Shown here one piece after another: positions 18,327-27,943 of a stretch of 64,000 nt of DNA (position 1 is the first letter of the stretch; the number at the start of each line of letters is the position of its first letter). The DNA is from Acetobacter sp. GTDB taxonomy: Bacteria; Pseudomonadota; Alphaproteobacteria; Acetobacterales; Acetobacteraceae. Where the stretch lies: contig NZ_JAKVME010000001.1 in NCBI RefSeq assembly GCF_022483985.1, forward strand, positions 2,170,001 through 2,234,000, written 5' to 3'. The notes below the pieces were generated by a model. It made no database searches. It saw only the letters and a list, made by a program, of their open reading frames with translations, and was not told the DNA's origin. Made by a program: the position numbers and the translations under genes.

Positions 18327-20411
18327 TCAGGCAGATTTTGCCATGATCTCTTCAGCCACATTACGCGGCACCGGATCGTAGTGATGGAACTGCATCGTGA
18401 AGGAAGCACGGCCCTTTGTCATCGAACGCAGGTGCGAGATGTAGCCGAACATTTCCTTCAGCGGCACCTGTGCACGAACCATAACGGTCGAGCCCGATGT
18501 CTCCTGACTCTGGATCATGCCACGACGACGGTTAAGATCGCCCACCACGTCACCAACATGGTCATTCGGCGTCGTGACTTCCACGTCCATGATCGGTTCA
18601 AGGATCACCGGACCTGCATTCTTCATACCTTCACGGAAGCAGGCCTTTGCCGCGATTTCGAACGCCAGAGCGGACGAGTCAACGTCATGGTACTTACCGT
18701 CAAGCAGGGTGAACTTGAAATCCACGGTCGGGAAGCCAGCCAGCACGCCGCTGGTGGACTGAACGCGGATACCCTTTTCGACAGCCGGAATGTATTCCTT
18801 CGGAACCGTTCCGCCAACGACCTTGTTCTCGAACTCGATCTCGCCTTCATGCGGAGCGAACTCGATCTTCACTTCAGCGTACTGACCCGAACCACCGGAC
18901 TGCTTCTTGTGGGTGTAGGTCTCGGTGTGCGCCTTCGTGATCGTCTCACGGTAGGCAACCTGCGGTGCGCCAACGTTGGCTTCAACGCCGTATTCACGAC
19001 GCAGACGGTCAACAATGATGTCGAGATGCAGTTCGCCCATGCCGGACAGAATGGTCTGACCTGTTTCCTGATCGGTCTTCAGACGCAGGGAGGGGTCTTC
19101 CGCGGCCAGCTTCTGCAGGGCCAGCGTCATCTTCTCGACGGCGTCCTTTGTCTTCGGCTCGACGGAGATGTCGATAACCGGAACAGGGAAGCTCATACGC
19201 TCCAGAACAACCGGATCAGCGCCATCTGCCAGCGTGTCACCCGTCTGTGTGTCCTTCAGACCCACGAAAGCGGCAATGTCACCGGCATGCACTTCGGACA
19301 GTTCTTCGCGCTTGTCGGCATGCATCTGATAGATACGGCCGATACGCTCCTTGTGACCCTTGGTCGTGTTCAGAATGGTGTCACCGGTCTTCAGCACGCC
19401 GCGATAGACGCGGACGAAGGTCAGTGTGCCATACTTGTCGTTGATGATCTTGAACGCCAGACCAGCGAACTTGCCGTTCGGGTCAACCGGAATGATCGGC
19501 AGGTTCTTGGAATCGGTCTCTTCCTCACCTTCCGGCGGGGCGCAGCGGATGCCTTCCACGTCGTCAGGAGCCGGCAGGTAGTCGATGACGGCGTCGAGCA
19601 GCGGCTGAACGCCCTTGTTCTTGAAGGCTGTGCCACACAGAACCGGACGGAAGTCGCCGGAAATCGTGCCCCTCTTGATGCACTTCTTCAGGGTCTCGAC
19701 GGAAACGTCACCCTTCTCGAAATACTCTTCCATGGCGTCGTTATCGACGGCCAGAGCGGTATCAAGCAGGTTCTGACGGGCTTCTTCAGCCTTTTCCTTC
19801 AGATCAGCCGGGATTTCTTCATCATGGAACTTCGCGCCGAGTTCGCCGCCTTCCCAGACGATGGCCTTCATCTCGACGAGATCGACGACACCGATGAAGT
19901 TATCTTCTGTGCCGATCGGCAACTGCAGCGGGATGGCGACGATGTCCAGCTTCTCTTTCAGCGTGCTGAAAGCATAGTAGAAGTCGGCGCCCGTGCGGTC
20001 AAGCTTGTTGATGAAGATGATGCGGGGAACGTTGTAGCGGTCAGCAAGACGCCAGTTGGTCTCGGACTGCGGCTGCACGCCAGCCACACCTTCAATGATG
20101 AAGATCGCGCCATCGAGCACGCGGAGCGAACGGTTCACTTCGATGTTGAAGTCGATGTGGCCCGGAGTGTCGATGATGTTGATGCGGTGGTTGTCCCACT
20201 CACAGGTCACGGCGGCGGAGGTGATGGTGATGCCGCGCTCACGCTCCTGAGCCATGTAATCGGTCGTGGTGTTGCCCTCGTGGACCTCACCGATCTTATG
20301 GGACACGCCCGTGTAGTACAGAATACGCTCTGTCGTCGTGGTCTTACCCGCGTCAATATGCGCGGTGATCCCGATATTACGGATTTTCGAGAGTTCGGAC
20401 TGGGCTGACAC
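18327..20411 (-). CDS. fusA: Translation elongation factor G
   Basis: A 694-residue EF-G. GTPase motifs are AHIDAGKT (17-24), the switch region with [25 protein letters not shown] and [10 protein letters not shown]; domains II to V follow, with [34 protein letters not shown], and the C-terminal [20 protein letters not shown] and [14 protein letters not shown]. It catalyses ribosome translocation and, with RRF, ribosome recycling. The start is GTG (20409-20411) preceded by GGAGAAG, an efficient Shine-Dalgarno sequence. Here it is not next to rpsL, rpsG or tuf, so it lies outside the classic str operon arrangement, at least on this side. Confidence 0.97.
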   Translation of the reverse strand: MSAQSELSKIRNIGITAHIDAGKTTTTERILYYTGVSHKIGEVHEGNTTTDYMAQERERGITITSAAVTCEWDNHRINIIDTPGHIDFNIEVNRSLRVLDGAIFIIEGVAGVQPQSETNWRLADRYNVPRIIFINKLDRTGADFYYAFSTLKEKLDIVAIPLQLPIGTEDNFIGVVDLVEMKAIVWEGGELGAKFHDEEIPADLKEKAEEARQNLLDTALAVDNDAMEEYFEKGDVSVETLKKCIKRGTISGDFRPVLCGTAFKNKGVQPLLDAVIDYLPAPDDVEGIRCAPPEGEEETDSKNLPIIPVDPNGKFAGLAFKIINDKYGTLTFVRVYRGVLKTGDTILNTTKGHKERIGRIYQMHADKREELSEVHAGDIAAFVGLKDTQTGDTLADGADPVVLERMSFPVPVIDISVEPKTKDAVEKMTLALQKLAAEDPSLRLKTDQETGQTILSGMGELHLDIIVDRLRREYGVEANVGAPQVAYRETITKAHTETYTHKKQSGGSGQYAEVKIEFAPHEGEIEFENKVVGGTVPKEYIPAVEKGIRVQSTSGVLAGFPTVDFKFTLLDGKYHDVDSSALAFEIAAKACFREGMKNAGPVILEPIMDVEVTTPNDHVGDVVGDLNRRRGMIQSQETSGSTVMVRAQVPLKEMFGYISHLRSMTKGRASFTMQFHHYDPVPRNVAEEIMAKSA

Positions 20412-20579
20412 GGGGCTTCTCCGGGAAACGGCTGAACCAGAAATTCAGAGGAAAGCGAAAACACACAGGGCGCGACAGGAGAAAATCTCCCCGCGCCCTC
20501 GACCCTTTCGAACACGATCCGTGCTCTTGACGGGCTGTGTGATCACGCGGTCCCCGCTGATGCGGGGGCGATCAGAAAC

Positions 20580-20601
20580 GCCGGCCACAAACAGGGCCGG
20601 C
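20580..20601 (-). terminator. Stem-loop after rpmB
   Basis: GCCGGCC (20580-20586) pairs with GGCCGGC (20595-20601) around an 8-base loop, just past the rpmB stop codon. A short GTTTCT follows on the minus strand. A second hairpin (CCCCGC, TGAT, GCGGGG near 20552-20567) lies further downstream, before fusA. Confidence 0.7.
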
Positions 20602-20607
20602 AAACAG

Positions 20608-20907
20608 TCAGGCTGCGGCCTGCTTCTTGCTCTGAACGCGCAGAATGCGACGCTTGATCACCTGAGCTTCGGTGGTCAGGTTACGATTCGGCGTATCGAG
20701 CAGGTAGGAGTCGAGCCCACCATTATGTTCGATGGTGCGCAGGCCGCGCGTGCTCACACGCATGGACACCGGCGCGCCGAGAATGTCGGAAAGAACCGAC
20801 ACTTCCTGCAGGTTCGGCAGGAAACGGCGGCGGGACTTGTTATTGGCGTGGCTGACATTGTTGCCCGTCAGCACACCCTTGCCTGTGATCTCGCAACGGC
20901 GGGACAT
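20608..20907 (-). CDS. rpmB: 50S ribosomal protein L28
   Basis: A 99-residue protein starting [20 protein letters not shown], the universal L28 N-terminus, with [14 protein letters not shown] and [20 protein letters not shown]. The alphaproteobacterial form is longer than the 78-residue E. coli protein and ends in a basic tail. The start at 20907 is chosen by family alignment; the open frame extends six codons further upstream. No rpmG neighbour is present. Confidence 0.95.
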   Translation of the reverse strand: MSRRCEITGKGVLTGNNVSHANNKSRRRFLPNLQEVSVLSDILGAPVSMRVSTRGLRTIEHNGGLDSYLLDTPNRNLTTEAQVIKRRILRVQSKKQAAA

Positions 20908-21098
20908 CGGTTTATCCTCGGTCAAAAAACAGAACGGGGCCGAGGCGGAGCCCGGCTTTCATCCTTACAATCAGGCGCGGCTTATGACGGAGGCATCGCG
21001 TCCCGTCAAGCAAACAGTGGCGGAAAGCCGTCTTTCCGTCACTTTTTCACAGAGCACACCCGCTTTTCTCCACGGTTTCGCGGAGACAGGCTCTGCTC

Positions 21099-21377
21099 TC
21101 AGGCGCTCCCGGCCTTGCGCGCTTTTTCAGCCTCTTCCAGCTCGCCCGCACGCACGCTCTGCACGGCGCTGTCCAGAATACGCAGAATCGTCTCCCGATC
21201 CATCGTCCGGGACAGAAGACCCAGCGAGCCGCCCAGCAACGCCGATGCGACAGCCAGAGGCGCATGATTCTCTTCCAGAAGATGATCAATCGCGTGCTCG
21301 ATGACCATCGCGCACTTGGTCAGCTCTTCCGATACCTGCTCCATCTGCCCGCTGTCCTGAGGACTGGTCTCCGCCAT
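21099..21377 (-). CDS. Small conserved-looking protein of unknown function
   Basis: A 92-residue, mostly helical acidic protein (ELTKCAMVIEHAIDHLLEEN, then SALLGGSLGLLSRTMDRET and a charged C-terminal helix ending in Lys and Ala). I do not recognise a domain. The ATG at 21377 is preceded by GGGAGA with good spacing, better than the ATG two codons upstream. It lies 86 bases downstream of the ABC exporter start-to-stop unit on the same strand and may be its distal operon partner or have its own promoter. Confidence 0.6.
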   Translation of the reverse strand: MAETSPQDSGQMEQVSEELTKCAMVIEHAIDHLLEENHAPLAVASALLGGSLGLLSRTMDRETILRILDSAVQSVRAGELEEAEKARKAGSA

Positions 21378-21440
21378 GTTCATTCTCCCATGCTGCTCCG
21401 GCTTCAGGCCGGAGTGTGATTGTTTCTGTCAGTACAACAG

Positions 21441-23291
21441 TTACCCGTGAACAGGAGCCGATGCCGCCAGACCGGAGTCCGGCGCAACCTCCTGCCCTGC
21501 GTCCTGCGCCGCCCACATGGCGGCATACAGACCGCCACGAGCGATCAGGTCCGCGTGACACCCCCGCTCCTGCACAAGCCCGTCACCCAGAACCAGTATT
21601 TCGTCTGCTTCGACGATCGTTGAAAGACGGTGCGCGATCACGACTGTAGTACGTTCTGCGGAAACAGCCCGCAAAGCCGACTGGATCTCCCGCTCGGTAT
21701 GTGTATCGAGGGCGCTCGTCGCCTCATCCAGAATCAGAAGGCGCGGGTCTTTCAGGATCGTGCGGGCAATCGCCACGCGCTGTTTCTCGCCGCCGGAGAG
21801 CTTCAGCCCTCTCTCGCCCACCCGCGTCCGGTAGCCTTCCGGCAGGGACAGGATGAAGTCATGGATGCGCGCCAGCTTCGCCGCCTGCTCGATCTCGTCC
21901 TGCGTGGCGCCAAGGCGTCCGTAGGCGATGTTATAGCCGATCGTGTCGTTGAACAGCACCGTATCCTGCGGCACCACGCCAATCGCTTCCCGCAGATCAG
22001 CCTGCCGGTAATCGCGGACATCATGTCCATCGATCATCACCTGCCCGGACCATGTGTCATAAAACCTGAACAGCAGGCGGCTGATGGTGGATTTTCCGGC
22101 CCCTGTCGGACCCACGATCGCAATCAGACCACCCGGCGGCACGGAAAAGCTGACGCCATGCAAGATTTCACGATCCTTGCGATACCCGAAATGCACATCC
22201 TGAAAGGCGACGCTGACGGGCGGCGCCTCCTTCAGATGAGCCGGCAGCGGGAGTGGATGCGGAGGATCAGCCACCTCCACCGTCTCATCCAACAGGCCCA
22301 GCATATGTTCGAGATCAACCAACGACGTGCGAATGGACGAATAGATCGAGCCAAGGAAATTCAGCGGCGCATAAAGCTGCAACAGATAAGTGTTGATCAG
22401 CACGAACTGGCCGACCGTCAGACGCCCCGCCGCCACATCGTGTCCGGCCAGCAGCATCACCAGCGCAAGCGCCAGAGAGATGATCGCCACCTGCCCGAAA
22501 TTCAGGATGCTGAGAGAATACTGGGTGTGGACGGCGGCCTTCGCGTAGCGGGTCTGGGCATCGCCGTAGCGTTTCGCCTCGTGCGCCTCATTGCCGAAAT
22601 ACTTGACCGTCTCATAGTTCAGCAGGCTGTCCAGAGCCTTGCCGGTCGCCTCGCTGTTGATGTCGTTCATCCGACGACGGATGCCGATTCGCCATGAGGT
22701 GAACGAAAACGTGAAAACCACGTAGCCAATCACCGCCCCCAGAACGAGCCCGGCGTAACGCCAGTCGAACACCTCCCAGATCAGACCGATGACCAGAATG
22801 GCTTCGAGCAGGGTCGGCAGGATCACCAGCCCCATCCTGAGGAGAGTCTCGACGCCCTCCGTGCCGCGTTCGATGGCGCGGGTGACGCCTCCGGTGCGGC
22901 GGTCAAGATGAAAACGCAGCGACAGATCATGCATGTGCATGAAACTGCGGAGCGCAGCGTCTCGGGCCACCTGATAGCGGACCGGCGCGAACACCACGTC
23001 GCGCAGCTCGTTGAAACCGGATGTCAGCACCCGCACCAGACCGTAGCCGATGATCAGCAGGATCGGGACGGTCGCGACACCCGCCGGATGGGACAGCACA
23101 TCAATGATCCGGCTGTACACCCACGGCACGGCGACCGTGACCAGCTTGGCCGCCAGCAACAGCAGGGCGACCGCCGTCACGCGCAGTCTCAGCTTCGGAT
23201 CGTCACGCGGCCAGAGATAGGGAAGCAGACGGGCAACGGTCACGCCGGCAGGCTTGCCGGGCGCGGTATCGGATCGTGATGGCGGGCTCAT
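21441..23291 (-). CDS. Atm1-type ABC exporter, fused permease and ATPase
   Basis: A 616-residue half-transporter. Six membrane helices fill residues about 30-330. The nucleotide-binding domain has Walker A IVGPTGAGKST, the Q-loop region VVPQDTVLFNDTIGYNIAYG, the signature LSGGEKQRVAIAR, Walker B LLILDEATSALDT and the switch His in VVIAHRLSTI. The segments FHLDRRTGGVTRAIERGTEG and LNYETVKYFGNEAHEAKRY are hallmarks of the mitochondrial Atm1/ABCB7 group. Its alphaproteobacterial members export glutathione-linked sulfur or metal conjugates and affect heavy-metal tolerance. The ATG at 23291 is chosen over an upstream GC-rich extension. Confidence 0.88.
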   Translation of the reverse strand: MSPPSRSDTAPGKPAGVTVARLLPYLWPRDDPKLRLRVTAVALLLLAAKLVTVAVPWVYSRIIDVLSHPAGVATVPILLIIGYGLVRVLTSGFNELRDVVFAPVRYQVARDAALRSFMHMHDLSLRFHLDRRTGGVTRAIERGTEGVETLLRMGLVILPTLLEAILVIGLIWEVFDWRYAGLVLGAVIGYVVFTFSFTSWRIGIRRRMNDINSEATGKALDSLLNYETVKYFGNEAHEAKRYGDAQTRYAKAAVHTQYSLSILNFGQVAIISLALALVMLLAGHDVAAGRLTVGQFVLINTYLLQLYAPLNFLGSIYSSIRTSLVDLEHMLGLLDETVEVADPPHPLPLPAHLKEAPPVSVAFQDVHFGYRKDREILHGVSFSVPPGGLIAIVGPTGAGKSTISRLLFRFYDTWSGQVMIDGHDVRDYRQADLREAIGVVPQDTVLFNDTIGYNIAYGRLGATQDEIEQAAKLARIHDFILSLPEGYRTRVGERGLKLSGGEKQRVAIARTILKDPRLLILDEATSALDTHTEREIQSALRAVSAERTTVVIAHRLSTIVEADEILVLGDGLVQERGCHADLIARGGLYAAMWAAQDAGQEVAPDSGLAASAPVHG

Positions 23292-23491
23292 TGTTTCCGA
23301 TGTGGCACGTTGTCGCCGTTTTGCAACCCCACGGACAACCGAACAGGCCGTCACGGCATCATATTGTCAGGTCAGGCGTCGCCCCGTAGGAAAAAGACAG
23401 GCCGGACAGTCCCGGCCAGACTTCGTCGGAAGAACATCATGCTCCCAGTCTCCGAAGAAACCTTTTACGGACTGTTCACAGGATACCGCTC

Positions 23492-24343
23492 ATGAGCCTC
23501 CTCTCCACAGACGGTTTCATGCGGCACATCAGAGCCTGCAACACCGCGACACTCCCCGGTCAACGCCTGCCCTTGCGGATCAACGGCGTGCTGGCGGGCT
23601 ATGCCGACCCTGAAATCGCCGCCGCCCTGAAAGAAATGGGCCTTGCAGACGACAGCACTTCAGGCGGTCTGTCCCTCAGCGATCCGACCCGCCTCGAATC
23701 CATCGGCGAGGAACTGGCCCGGCAGGGATTCTACCGCACGCACAATGAATTGTTCGACGTATGGGGCGATGACGGCCAGCCTCCACTCGGGCGTATCGAC
23801 CGGGGCGCACTGCCGCTGTTCGGTTTTGTCGGCGTCGGCGTGCATCTCAATGGTCTGGTGCGCAAGGAAGACGGGCTGCATCTCTGGGTCGGTCGGCGGG
23901 CGCGGAACAAGCGGCTCGATCCCGGCAAGCTGGATCACCTTGTCGCGGGTGGCGTCCCGGCGGGCCTCACTCCCGATATCGCGATCATCAAGGAAGCCGA
24001 GGAAGAAGCCAGCCTTCCGCCGTACCTTGTGAAGCGGGATGCGAAAAAGGTCGGCCTGCTGCATTATGCGCTCGAACGCCTCGAGGGGCTGCGGCGCGAC
24101 CGGCTGGTCTGCTACGACCTTGTGCTGGCGGAGAGTTTCCAACCTGCCCCTGCGGACGGAGAGGTTGAGGAATTCCTGCTACTCCCCATCGGCGAGGTCT
24201 TCCGGCTTGTGCGGGATACGGACGAATTCAAGTTCAACGTCAATCTGGTGCTGATCGATCTGTTTCTGCGGACTGGCCTGATTGATCCACTGTCAGAAGA
24301 GGGTGTGGCGCTGCGGCAGGGATTGCAGGGCGGCACGCACTGA
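23492..24343 (+). CDS. Nudix hydrolase with DUF4743 N-terminal domain
   Basis: A 283-residue protein. The N-terminal 120 residues (HIRACNTATLPGQRLPLRIN, RTHNELFDVWGDDGQPPLGR) match the DUF4743 domain that precedes Nudix domains related to plant and yeast thiamine-linked Nudix enzymes. The Nudix region has GLHLWVGRRARNKRLDPGKL and a degenerate Nudix box, AGGVPAGLTPDIAIIKEAEE, with the Glu residues for metal binding kept. Members hydrolyse nucleoside-diphosphate-linked compounds, in some cases damaged thiamine diphosphates. The ATG at 23492 follows AGGA. The downstream lipoprotein starts two bases after its stop codon. Confidence 0.85.
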   Translation: MSLLSTDGFMRHIRACNTATLPGQRLPLRINGVLAGYADPEIAAALKEMGLADDSTSGGLSLSDPTRLESIGEELARQGFYRTHNELFDVWGDDGQPPLGRIDRGALPLFGFVGVGVHLNGLVRKEDGLHLWVGRRARNKRLDPGKLDHLVAGGVPAGLTPDIAIIKEAEEEASLPPYLVKRDAKKVGLLHYALERLEGLRRDRLVCYDLVLAESFQPAPADGEVEEFLLLPIGEVFRLVRDTDEFKFNVNLVLIDLFLRTGLIDPLSEEGVALRQGLQGGTH

Positions 24344-24344
24344 A

Positions 24345-24761
24345 ATGACCCGGGTGAATGTCGTTTCTGCCCTGCTGCTCGGATTTCTGATGGCCGGATG
24401 CGCTCCGACACACTCTCTCTGTCACAGGCTGGCGGCGACCGACGACCAGCATGTAACGCTGATGTTCGGTCTTACCCGGCCTGACGGTCGCCCGGTGAGC
24501 GACACCGACTGGCAGGATTTTCTACGAACGGAGATTGCCCCACGCTTCCCGGATGGTCTGACGGTTCTTCCTGCCCAGGGGTTCTGGCGGGACAGGACCA
24601 ACGGGCGGGTGGGCTCCGAGCCTTCACGACTGGTCTGGATCGTGACGCCTGATGACGCGCACCTTGCGGAGCGGATTGAGGCTGTGCGCCACTCTTATAG
24701 CGTGCGGTTCAGCCAGCAGTCGGTCGGGGTGAGTGTGGACCGGGGATGTTCGGGGTTCTGA
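24345..24761 (+). CDS. DUF3574 lipoprotein
   Basis: A 138-residue predicted lipoprotein with signal NVVSALLLGFLMAGC, the lipidated Cys being residue 19 or so. The mature part matches DUF3574: HVTLMFGLTRPDGRPVSDTD, then FPDGLTVLPAQGFWRD and SEPSRLVWIVTPDD. The function of the family is unknown. Its start almost touches the Nudix stop codon, so the two genes form an operon by translation coupling, although one acts in the cytoplasm and the other in the envelope. Confidence 0.8.
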   Translation: MTRVNVVSALLLGFLMAGCAPTHSLCHRLAATDDQHVTLMFGLTRPDGRPVSDTDWQDFLRTEIAPRFPDGLTVLPAQGFWRDRTNGRVGSEPSRLVWIVTPDDAHLAERIEAVRHSYSVRFSQQSVGVSVDRGCSGF

Positions 24762-25065
24762 CCGGGAAATGGCTGATTTTGCCCTCATGTCAATCATTAG
24801 AGAAGCCGTTGAGGCTTCCCGAAAGCGGCCATCCATTCGCATGAAAATATGGATAGAGAACATGTGTGACATTAGCTCGCAGTATCTCGGAACAACGCTG
24901 TTGCTCGCGTGCATTCCAGCAGTCCTTCATGTCACCCCACAAATGCGATATGGACCTTGCCAGATATGGCAAGTCCAATCAGGCTGCACCGTTCAATAGC
25001 TGCACCGTTCAATAAAGGTGTCCGACGCGTCGGAACGTGACCATAGTTATTGAGTGAGGTATGTG
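24762..25065. other. Intergenic region with hairpin and tandem duplication
   Basis: Nothing convincing is encoded here. A 10-bp hairpin with a single bulged base spans 24952-24976 (core CTTGCCA, GATA, TGGCAAG). It is followed by an exact 16-base tandem duplication. The composition becomes more AT-rich towards the DUF4145 gene. The hairpin could end transcription of the upstream operon, though a T-run is missing. Confidence 0.5.
24983..25014. repeat. Exact 16-bp tandem duplication
   Basis: The unit GCTGCACCGTTCAATA occurs twice with no spacer (24983-24998 and 24999-25014), 52 bases before the DUF4145 start. Confidence 0.9.
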
Positions 25066-25917
25066 ATGCCGATAGAAAGACAAACGGTCAAAGCGCATTG
25101 TGGCCGCTGTAATGCAGAACGAAACTGCTACATTCGCGCTGACGGCACGAATGTAGAGTTTTTAGGCGGTTTACGGCGTGATTTCAATTACAGGCTTATG
25201 TCTTGTGCGGGTTGTGACTACATCTTCTGTATGTGCGTTATCACACATCCAAAAGAGTATGGTTCATTTGATGATGAGACTGGGGAGTTTCATTCTGCCG
25301 GTCAGGAATTCATCTATTTTCCTGGAATTGTTCGGCAGCCTCGTCCTGAATGGCTAACACGTCTCACTTTCTTCGTTGGCGAAGATGACAATCACGACCG
25401 CCTTCGTTCCGTTCTGGAACAAATCTACATTGCGCTTGATAACGAATTGCATGTGTTGGCCGCCATAGGTATTCGCGCAGCATTCGAAATTCTTGTTAAT
25501 ATATTTGGGGTTGATGAACAACTCACCTTTCCTCAAAAGATTGACTGGCTAAAATCACACAAAATTACAGTAGAAGAGCATGTGTCTCCTGAACCGCAAC
25601 TATCGCCTCAAGAGAGACCTGTCATTCATATTAAGGAGAGAGGTATTCTTGGGGAACAAGAAAGCGAGGCCTTCAAAACGCTTGTCGAGGTGGGTAACGC
25701 CGCAGCCCATCGAGGGTGGGAGCCCGGAGCTGAAGTTCTAGCTACCTTGATGAAGTTGCTTGAGTCCACCATTTATCGTGAGATGCTCGAACCGTTTGAC
25801 CAATCTTGGCATTATCACGATGTCGATGAATATAAGTCATTAATACCTCGAAGGGCTTTATCAAGAAAGCGTGACACTAAAGCAAGAAAGTCAAAGACAC
25901 CTCCGCCTGAGAAGTGA
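25066..25917 (+). CDS. DUF4145-containing protein with N-terminal zinc-ribbon-like region
   Basis: A 283-residue cytoplasmic protein. Residues about 8-60 carry two CxxC-type pairs (HCGRCNAERNC and MSCAGCDYIFCMC), consistent with a zinc-binding ribbon. The rest, with HVLAAIGIRAAFEILVNIFG and LVEVGNAAAHRGWEP, matches DUF4145, a helical domain often found alone or attached to restriction-type enzymes; its function is not established. The C-terminus is a lysine- and arginine-rich tail. The GC content is visibly lower than in neighbouring genes, suggesting horizontal transfer. GTGAGG precedes the ATG at 25066; an ATG-like start 12 bases upstream is weaker. Confidence 0.75.
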   Translation: MPIERQTVKAHCGRCNAERNCYIRADGTNVEFLGGLRRDFNYRLMSCAGCDYIFCMCVITHPKEYGSFDDETGEFHSAGQEFIYFPGIVRQPRPEWLTRLTFFVGEDDNHDRLRSVLEQIYIALDNELHVLAAIGIRAAFEILVNIFGVDEQLTFPQKIDWLKSHKITVEEHVSPEPQLSPQERPVIHIKERGILGEQESEAFKTLVEVGNAAAHRGWEPGAEVLATLMKLLESTIYREMLEPFDQSWHYHDVDEYKSLIPRRALSRKRDTKARKSKTPPPEK

Positions 25918-26316
25918 GCGAATGCTTGGACAGGCTTTGTTGCACGGTGTATGGATCGAAGAACATGTCGGCTTCCAAGTAGTTTTGTTTCAAACCGGAC
26001 CTTCAGTTCCCCCCTGATCTACCTGTCTACTCAATGAATTTAAAGCAGACCGGCGGCAGTGCGTCAAAGCGGAACGTCTGCCCTTCATGTTTCCGGCAAC
26101 AGGCGCTGATGCCGTGCTTTCCCAAAACCCCGCAGACTCTCGATCCTGCTTTCCGGCATATTCCTTCCTCCGGGGAAGGAATTCCTTGCTATCGCAGCCG
26201 CTAATCTTTCACGACCAACCGGATTAAAACATGTAGAGAGACGATGACACTGACAGACCACGATATCGCCAGTCGTCGGCAGGGTCATCATGATACTGCA
26301 AGAACAGGAGCTTCCG
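25918..26316. other. 400-base region without a recognised gene
   Basis: Only short frames are present. GGCTTTGTTGCAC at 25933-25945 resembles the terminal inverted repeats of some IS5-group elements, but no partner end or transposase remnant is visible nearby. A palindromic CCTTCCTCCGGGGAAGG-like stretch occurs near 26161-26177. The last 100 bases should hold the promoter of the reductase-esterase-LysR genes. Confidence 0.4.
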
Positions 26317-27312
26317 ATGCTGGTTGATGGACGATGGGTTGAAAACTGGCAGCCCGTTCAGGCCAGCGACTCAAAGGGAGGCTTTGTCCGGCAGACCTCG
26401 TCATTCCGCAACTGGATTACGCCGGATGGCAGTCCTGGCCCCACGGGCGAAGGGGGCTTTGCAGCCGCAAAAGGGCGTTATCATCTCTACGTCGCGCTGA
26501 TCTGCCCGTGGGCGTCCCGGACGCTCATTGCCCGCAGTCTGAAAGGGCTGGAGGATGTCGTGTCCGTCTCGGTGGTCGAACCTCGGCTCACCGATCAGGG
26601 TTGGCGCTTCGGCGATTATCCCGGAGCGGATTTCGATACGCTCAACGGCGCGACATGGATACACGAACTCTACACCCGCGCCGACCCGCATTATACAGGC
26701 CGCGCCACAGTGCCGGTCCTGTGGGACAGGGAAAAGCGGACGATCGTCAACAACGAGTCCGCCGATATCGTGCGGATGTTCAACACCGGGTTCGGCCCGC
26801 TGGCGTCCCCGGATTACGACTTCTATCCCGAACCTTTGCGCGGCGAAATCGACGCACTGAACGACGCGCTGTATGCGCGCCTCAACAACGGTGTCTACCG
26901 CGCCGGGTTCGCGACGACGCAGCAGGCCTATGAAGAAGCCTTCGAAGATGTCTTCGGTATGCTGGACAGTCTGGAAGAGCGCCTGTCCGGAGACGCCTCA
27001 TGGCTGGTCGGCAACCAGTTGACGGAAAGCGACATCCGCCTGTTTGTAACGCTCGTCCGCTTTGACGCCGCCTATCACGGGCTCTTCAAGTGCAACCGCC
27101 GACGCATCGCGGACTATCCCAACCTGACGCGCCATCTGGAACGGATGCTGGCCGTAAAGGGCGTCGCCGAAACTGTCAGCCTCGATCATATCAAGCACGG
27201 CTATTATTCGATCAAGGCCCTCAACCCCAATGGCATCGTGCCTCTCGGGCCTGACCTTGCATGGGCCGCCAGCCTGCCCGCGCCACGATACCTCACGGAG
27301 ACAGAAGCATGA
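26317..27312 (+). CDS. Glutathionyl-hydroquinone reductase
   Basis: A 331-residue enzyme of the Xi class of glutathione transferases (YqjG/ECM4 type). It reduces glutathionyl-(hydro)quinones back to free hydroquinones with glutathione. The catalytic motif CPWASRT lies near residue 65 (YVALICPWASRTLIARSLKG). ATVPVLWDREKRTIVNNESA is the glutathione-binding strand-helix, and LTESDIRLFVTLVRFDAAYH is the family's helical-domain signature. The ATG at 26317 is preceded by CAGGAG; an ATG 27 bases upstream is the alternative. The stop overlaps the start of the esterase gene by four bases (ATGA). Confidence 0.9.
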   Translation: MLVDGRWVENWQPVQASDSKGGFVRQTSSFRNWITPDGSPGPTGEGGFAAAKGRYHLYVALICPWASRTLIARSLKGLEDVVSVSVVEPRLTDQGWRFGDYPGADFDTLNGATWIHELYTRADPHYTGRATVPVLWDREKRTIVNNESADIVRMFNTGFGPLASPDYDFYPEPLRGEIDALNDALYARLNNGVYRAGFATTQQAYEEAFEDVFGMLDSLEERLSGDASWLVGNQLTESDIRLFVTLVRFDAAYHGLFKCNRRRIADYPNLTRHLERMLAVKGVAETVSLDHIKHGYYSIKALNPNGIVPLGPDLAWAASLPAPRYLTETEA

Positions 27313-27932
27313 GTGACGGACTGGTCATCTTCCTGCACGGGGTCGGCAGTCAGGGCGCTTCTTTCTCACCGCTGCTGACACAATGGCGCACTGATCTGCC
27401 CGTGGTCGCCCTGACCGCTCCCGATGCGCCGTTTCCATTCGATCTGGCCCCCAACGGCCGCCAATGGTTCAGTGTCAAGGGCGTGACGGAGGCCAACCGG
27501 GCGGAGCGTATTGTCGCGGCCCGTCAGGCCTTTGACGAGACCCTTCGGGCCTGCGTGACAGAAGCCGGTTTCGAGGACAGGCTGGACCGGGTGGCGCTTG
27601 TGGGGTTTTCGCAGGGGTCGATCATGGCGCTGGATGCCGTGGTCTCGGGCCGCTGGCCGGTCGCGGGTGTCGTGGCGTTTTCCGGACGCCTTGCCTCACC
27701 TGCTCCCTACACACCCGCACGACAGACACGTATCCTGCTCATCCACGGAGATGCCGACCCCATCATGCCGGTGCAGGAAGCCTCGAAAGCCGCAGAGATT
27801 CTGACCAGTATCGGCATGAGCGTCACATGTGACATTCTCCCGGGCGTGGACCATACTCTGACTGCCTCGGGAGTGGCTCAGGCGTTGAGCTTTGTGAAGA
27901 CAGTCCTGCTGGCGGACTCTCCCACGATCTAG
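27309..27932 (+). CDS. Phospholipase/carboxylesterase-family alpha/beta hydrolase
   Basis: A 207-residue serine hydrolase of the small carboxylesterase/acyl-thioesterase family. It has the oxyanion strand VIFLHGVGSQGASF, the nucleophile elbow VGFSQGSIMALD (Ser near residue 100), an Asp in LIHGDADPIMPVQEA and a His in LPGVDHTLTASG, completing the triad. The natural substrate is unknown; esters of short acyl chains are usual. Its ATG overlaps the stop codon of the glutathionyl-hydroquinone reductase, so the two are coupled and may act on related xenobiotic or quinone esters (inference). Confidence 0.87.
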   Translation: MSDGLVIFLHGVGSQGASFSPLLTQWRTDLPVVALTAPDAPFPFDLAPNGRQWFSVKGVTEANRAERIVAARQAFDETLRACVTEAGFEDRLDRVALVGFSQGSIMALDAVVSGRWPVAGVVAFSGRLASPAPYTPARQTRILLIHGDADPIMPVQEASKAAEILTSIGMSVTCDILPGVDHTLTASGVAQALSFVKTVLLADSPTI

Positions 27933-27943
27933 GGATCTGTAAT

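Noticed and set aside
18381..20408. 675-codon open frame on the plus strand
   Set aside because: It lies exactly opposite fusA, whose EF-G protein is beyond doubt; the frame arises from high-GC codon bias and has no recognisable domain.
25933..25945. IS5-like terminal repeat GGCTTTGTTGCAC
   Set aside because: No second end, target duplication or transposase fragment is visible; 13 bases are not enough to call an element.
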